Assembly (NCBI GenBank): GCA_049999765.1
Contig: JBNGIQ010009460.1
Span: 94,596 to 129,629, forward strand
Length of the DNA stretch: 35,034 nt
Origin: Phaeoceros laevis
Taxonomy: Eukaryota > Anthocerotophyta > Anthocerotopsida > Notothyladales
Reading direction: 5' to 3'
Part shown: positions 31,222 to 35,034 of the stretch, in pieces
How positions within the stretch are numbered: the stretch's first letter is position 1
Layout: every line of letters starts with the position of its first letter
Program-made: the position numbers and the translations under genes
Notes under the pieces: model-generated
The model's database searches: none
What the model saw: the letters and a program-made list of their open reading frames with translations, nothing else
What the model was told of the DNA's origin: nothing

Positions 31222-32825
31222 TTACTTATCTCTGTCAAGCCTATCCGGAAGGTCTTCCATAGAGGACCACCAACCACCTTCTTCAAGCGAAGCAGGAACC
31301 GTAGACCTCAACCTTTCAGCACTCTCGGCTCTTAGCTGCACAGAAAGAAACCACAGAGTAAGCTGGCGTGAATCTCAAAAGTGAAGCCCGGCCAACCGGT
31401 GTCCACGTTCACCTGACACAATTTGCCACAATACAAACAGAACAGTTGAACACAGTGAGATCGGCAATGTTAAAGAATGAGATTCCTCAGACGCGTGAGA
31501 ATATTCCCTTACCGTACGCGATAAAGTCAGACCTACAAAGGTTCATTGGGGTCATTTTAATTTAAGGCTCTGGACGGTACGGAAGACTTATCTTCATCTC
31601 TTTTTGCCCCCCTTCTTCTTACTAGCCTTGTCCATGTCTCTCTTTGCCAGCTTTTGTATCTTGCTCAGTTCCAACTCCTTTATTCAAAAACGATACTAGA
31701 GTTACTTTAAGTTCCACTACTAACTAGGCAGCAACTTGGCGTGGCTGGACAACTAATTGATCATGGCTTCAGACTGAAACATAATCTATCTTACTTTTCC
31801 TAATAGGCTCCTTATGGATTAAAATCCACCGGCATGTGAGTGACCCTATTCTGTCTTCTACTCCTGCTTCTAACAGGAAGCCTAAACAAGGCCAAGGCTG
31901 CAATTGAGTTTCAAGAAACAAACCATTGTACTACATGAGCTGAAGTTCTTTCAATTGCAGCTGCAAAATGACAGGAGAACTTGCTTCATCATAGACATTT
32001 CCTAGTGCACAGTAGATCAGGCGTCAGGAGAACAAACTCTTCTGCATCATCGTCTGACAGCATAGAGGAGGACCAACAGTGCCATTAACATGCTGACCAA
32101 GTTGGTCACATAGCAATAGTCAATCTTCAATTGAGGAGGTCGAGCCTTTGCTGTGTATGGTTGTTTGACAAAAACAGCACAGTGGACACATTATGTTGTC
32201 AGATGCATCCTGCTATGTTTGTTGGCTGTAAACTATGTTGCTCTAACTGATTAAGGTTACTTTCAAAGTGAACGGAACTTCAAACAAAATGAAGTAAGCT
32301 GAGAATGTGAACAAGATTGAGAGGGTCATATTTGTGCTGACCTGTGCTGTATCCACCTGTACGTCGCTGTCTTCAGGAACCCAGACTCCTGTTATCGGAT
32401 CTGGTTTCCACCATTTCTGTTTGGAAGGCGAAGGGACATCTTTCACCTTGGTTACATCAACTCTCTTTCCTGTCTCCAAAATATCCTCTCTTTGCCTATC
32501 TGTGGATGACTTATCAGAGCCTTCACTGGAGCTGCTAATCCCACGATTCAAGCTACACAACATCCAGAACCTTCGAATTAAAGGCACAATTCGTTATGCT
32601 TCTGAAATACAGTTCTCCCCTCTAGAAAGCAAGCCAATGTAAGCACGGCAAAACCTACCCCCTCATGAATTCCGATACGCCACCTCGCGCTGTCTGAGAA
32701 ACGCAATCCGAAACATCACTTGACCATGCGCGAGTGCCTTCTGTTGCTGCCCTGGAGAAATACAAAACCCCGGGCTGCTGAAGCAAAACCCGGGCTGCGC
32801 ATTTGGCCGACATCCGTGCGGCCAT
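31222..32825 (-). CDS. LEA_3/SAG21-like late embryogenesis abundant protein, mitochondrial
   Basis: Stress-associated LEA_3 family member (SAG21/LEA5 type), usually imported into mitochondria. Exons 32659-32825, 32342-32552 and 31222-31335 join in phase to 163 residues. The N-terminus (MAARMSAKCAARVLLQQ, then VLYFSRAATEGTRAWSS) is Arg/Ser/Ala-rich without acids for about 30 residues, a typical mitochondrial presequence. The family core is KWWKPDPITGVWVPED (residues 102-117) followed by VDTAQ-LRAESAERLRS across intron 2, equivalent to the W-PDP-TG-Y-PE and DAAELRA elements. The C-terminus GGWWSSMEDLPDRLDRDK is unusual. The protein is longer than most LEA_3 proteins (about 90-110). Intron 2 is 1006 bp, far longer than others here, and contains a possible alternative last exon (31594-31677). 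Strand is opposite to the phosphatase gene upstream. Confidence 0.75.
31594..31677 (-). other. possible alternative terminal exon inside LEA_3 intron 2
   Basis: On the minus strand, after an acceptor-like sequence (tttttgaataaag), 28 codons read ELELSKIQKLAKRDMDKASK and then KKGGKKR and a stop. The frame is phase 0, the same as the donor at the end of LEA_3 exon 2, so it could be spliced on in place of the exon at 31222-31335. The product would end in a strongly basic tail. It could also be the last exon of an unrelated or decayed gene. Confidence 0.35.
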
Positions 32826-33899
32826 GCTTCCAAATTGCTGGATAGGACAGCGCACCAGTTGCACAAGCAAACTCAACCCGCATAGATCGCGCGCTGCCAA
32901 CCTGCACGAAGGATCAATTCCTCTGCAGCATCAATGCCGGCGGTAATACGCCAGAATTGTTTCTGCAAACCGTCTCTCGAAAAAGATCCAGTGCCGCGGA
33001 ACTCCCACTGCATGCGCGTCGGTTGGCAATTGGAAGTCGAATCACGTGAGTGATCTTTAGATCTCATAATCTTGTGCCGTTTAGGGCACTCTTCAGTGTT
33101 GGCCATAAACCCACGCTGGCCTTTATTCCACGGTGGCTCCCCTCTATCCTCCGCTCCACGGTGGTTTCCCTCCTCCCCACACAGCTCTGGCCCCCATTCC
33201 CCGGTGGTCGTCCCCCTCCATTCTTCTTCATCTTGGACCTGCCTTCCTTCGCATAGCTCTCTTGCCAGTCCATGGGCACTCTGACCATAGGGCGGCTCTA
33301 GGCGGGGCTCACTTTTTCCCCGACGCAATTAGTTGGGAGATTGTACCATGCCTGGTCCCTATGGTTGGGAGTCTGCACTATGTCTAACGCGCATGAGCAA
33401 GGTTCCCCCAAGGACACGCCCAGGATGGTGACGATTTTGCAGCACTCCTACAGTGGGAGGACACCAGCGACTTCTTCAACACCAGTCTGGAAGGAAATCA
33501 GGCCGGCCTGGAGTCCTGGACGATATTGCATACAGACACAGACACTCTAACCAAACAACTGGTTGGACGAACCGGCTGAAGGAATTTTTCACTTTTTTCC
33601 AACCAACCTACGATCGGGCGGCCTGGAAACACTGTCAGGAAGGGTGGGAAATACCCAGTACCCACCCTCGGATTTGCCAAAGAGCCCTCTGTGGCCATCG
33701 GCCCATCCACCAGGTTTCAACAGATTTCCCATCCGACGGGCTGGGCGGTGGATAACAGCACGGACCGATAGCCATAACAACACGGTCACACTGGCGGACT
33801 AGAGTAACGTGTTTTGCTAATCATAGATTCGTAGATGGTTAGGACTCGGGAGAGGTTTGGTTTCAGCCGAGCCAAAAATAGTGTCAAAAAATTTACACA
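32826..33899. other. intergenic DNA between divergent LEA_3 and phosphatase genes
   Basis: A pyrimidine-rich stretch at 33100-33240 has three spaced copies of CC(A/C)CGGTGG (33128, 33156, 33199). Between 33340 and 33800 there are overlapping open frames on both strands with no family resemblance. The final 100 bases are AT-rich and should hold the phosphatase promoter. Confidence 0.5.
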
Positions 33900-35034
33900 A
33901 TGGCGGGAAATATGAAGGCATTATGCACCTGTCTACCATCATTAGTATCAGCATTTGCCGATGCTTTTGTGGACTACGGTAGGAGGTGTGGTCTTAGGTT
34001 GCGAGACTCCATTTCCTCCAATTCCGAAAGGGCCTTTTGGCAAATCTTTCACACCAAGAAGTACCTTTCCATCACTCGTCACCCGACTTCCAAAAGCTCA
34101 TCGGATTATAGCTATAGGTGACCTTCATGGTGATCTTGAAAAAGCTAGATGGGCATTAAAAGTAGCTAGAGTGATGAATGATAAAAATGAGTGGATTGGT
34201 GAAGAAACTATTATAGTTCAAGTTGGTGACTTATTAGATAGGGGCAGTGGGGAGCTTAAAATCATTTACTTATTGGAAAAATTGAAAAGACAAGCTCAAA
34301 GAGCTGGTGGGGATGTTCAGATCATGACCGGAAATCATGAAGTTCTCAACATGGAAGGCGACTTCAGATATGTTACACAAGAAGGATTTGATGAATTTGA
34401 GAATTGGTCTAAGTGGTACGCTATAGGGGCTGCTTTGAAGAGCCAATGCAAAGGAGCATCACAATCCAAAGGACTTATAAGTAGCAACTCAATAGATTTC
34501 AGGGCAAAAGGACGAATATCTGCTCTCATGCCAGGAGGTCCAATAGTAGCACGTTTCCTTGCTTTTCATCCTGTAGTGCTTACAGTTGGAAGTACTATGT
34601 TTGCACATGCAGGTGTTCAGAGACATGACGTTAAATATGGTTTGGAAAAAATCAATAAAGACACAAGATTGTGGATGTTGGGTAATAATAAATTCTTGGC
34701 ACCTTGGTATCTAAAAGATGCACGTTCAGTGATTTGGAATCGTACTTTTCCAGTTCTGGAAGCAAATTCTGAATATGAAACCGTAGATGCTTTGTTTGCA
34801 AAAATTCCAGGAATAGATCGTATGGTCATTGGGCATACAATCATGAAATATGGAATACAACTGGCTTGTGATCGTAAGATAGTATGCATAGATGTTGGAA
34901 TGTCAAAAGGTTGCACAGATGCATTACCTCAAGTCTTAGAAATTTTGGATGATAGGGCTTTGTCTATTTTTACTACCTCAGTAATTAAAAGAATAAGTGT
35001 GAGTAAAGTATACTCGGAGTCTGTCTCTTATACA
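33900..35034 (+). CDS. SLP2: SLP2-like protein phosphatase (PPP family), frame break near the N-terminus, 3' end outside window
   Basis: Bacterial-like (Shewanella-type) metallophosphatase of plants; Arabidopsis SLP2 is mitochondrial. The conserved N-terminus CTCLPSLVSAFADAFVDY starts at the ATG 33900. The catalytic domain is one frame further on: HRIIAIGDLHGDLEKAR (metal ligands), VQVGDLLDRG (34218-34244), TGNHEVLNMEGDFRYV (34327 on), FHPVVLTVGSTMFAHAGVQ, VKYGLEKINKDT, RMVIGHTIMKYGI and CIDVGMSKGCTDALPQVLEI. All expected metal-binding residues are present. This frame is open from 33946, with an ATG at 33961, to the window end. The change of frame lies between about 33979 and 34080; no credible intron fits. 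It is either a real indel or an assembly error. Translation from 33961 would lose the conserved N-terminus. Codons are visibly more A/T-ending than in the C4H gene. No introns are seen in the catalytic part. Confidence 0.85.

Overview
The window is nuclear DNA of a land plant. Evidence: a two-intron cinnamate 4-hydroxylase (CYP73), a PLS-class pentatricopeptide-repeat (PPR) gene with E/DYW-type C-terminus, a NAL1-type trypsin-like protease, an RLF-type cytochrome b5 gene, a plant aromatic amino acid decarboxylase-family gene, GT-AG introns mostly of about 80-300 bp, and a Ty1/copia element primed by initiator Met-tRNA. The long CYP73 N-terminus, the intron-rich decarboxylase gene and the large decaying DYW-type PPR gene suggest a non-seed plant (bryophyte or lycophyte grade), but the sequence alone does not settle the lineage. 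Three 100-N assembly gaps are present (696-795, 19191-19290, 21095-21194).

Layout. 1-1391: left part of a minus-strand copia retrotransposon (gag with an in-frame stop, primer-binding site, one LTR). 2496-4301: C4H/CYP73, plus strand, three exons. 4998-7689: an unrecognised multi-exon minus-strand gene ending in a Ser/Cys-rich stretch and a single membrane segment. 9932-10997: RLF-like cytochrome b5 protein, plus strand, four exons. 12389-15898: 1169-residue PPR protein made of near-identical PLS triplets, followed to 16137 by a decayed DYW domain scattered over two frames. 16138-20415: AT-rich, repeat-rich intergenic DNA with a PPR remnant, tandem repeats, palindromes, a 266-bp MITE-like element and a Pol III B-box-like hairpin. 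20416-22885: NAL1-like protease, one exon partly lost in a gap. 23091-26201: a block bounded by similar inverted repeats and carrying broken PPR and eIF4G-like pieces, a candidate gene-capturing DNA transposon. 26428-about 29107: aromatic acetaldehyde synthase-like PLP enzyme, minus strand, 13 exons. 29391-29687: ATP synthase subunit f-like protein, divergent from it. 31222-32825: mitochondrial LEA_3/SAG21-like gene, minus strand. 33900 to the end: SLP2-like protein phosphatase, plus strand, N-terminus in a different frame from the catalytic domain and 3' end beyond the window.

No operon-like logic is expected. Two genes act in phenylalanine-derived metabolism: C4H in the phenylpropanoid pathway, and the decarboxylase-family enzyme, which has Phe at the position that switches decarboxylation to aldehyde synthesis. 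Four products are predicted or likely to be mitochondrial, or organellar in the PPR case (PPR, ATP synthase f, LEA_3, SLP2). Several genes are absent from any simple ORF reading because they are split by introns; exon coordinates were worked out by hand from GT-AG sites, phase continuity and family similarity.
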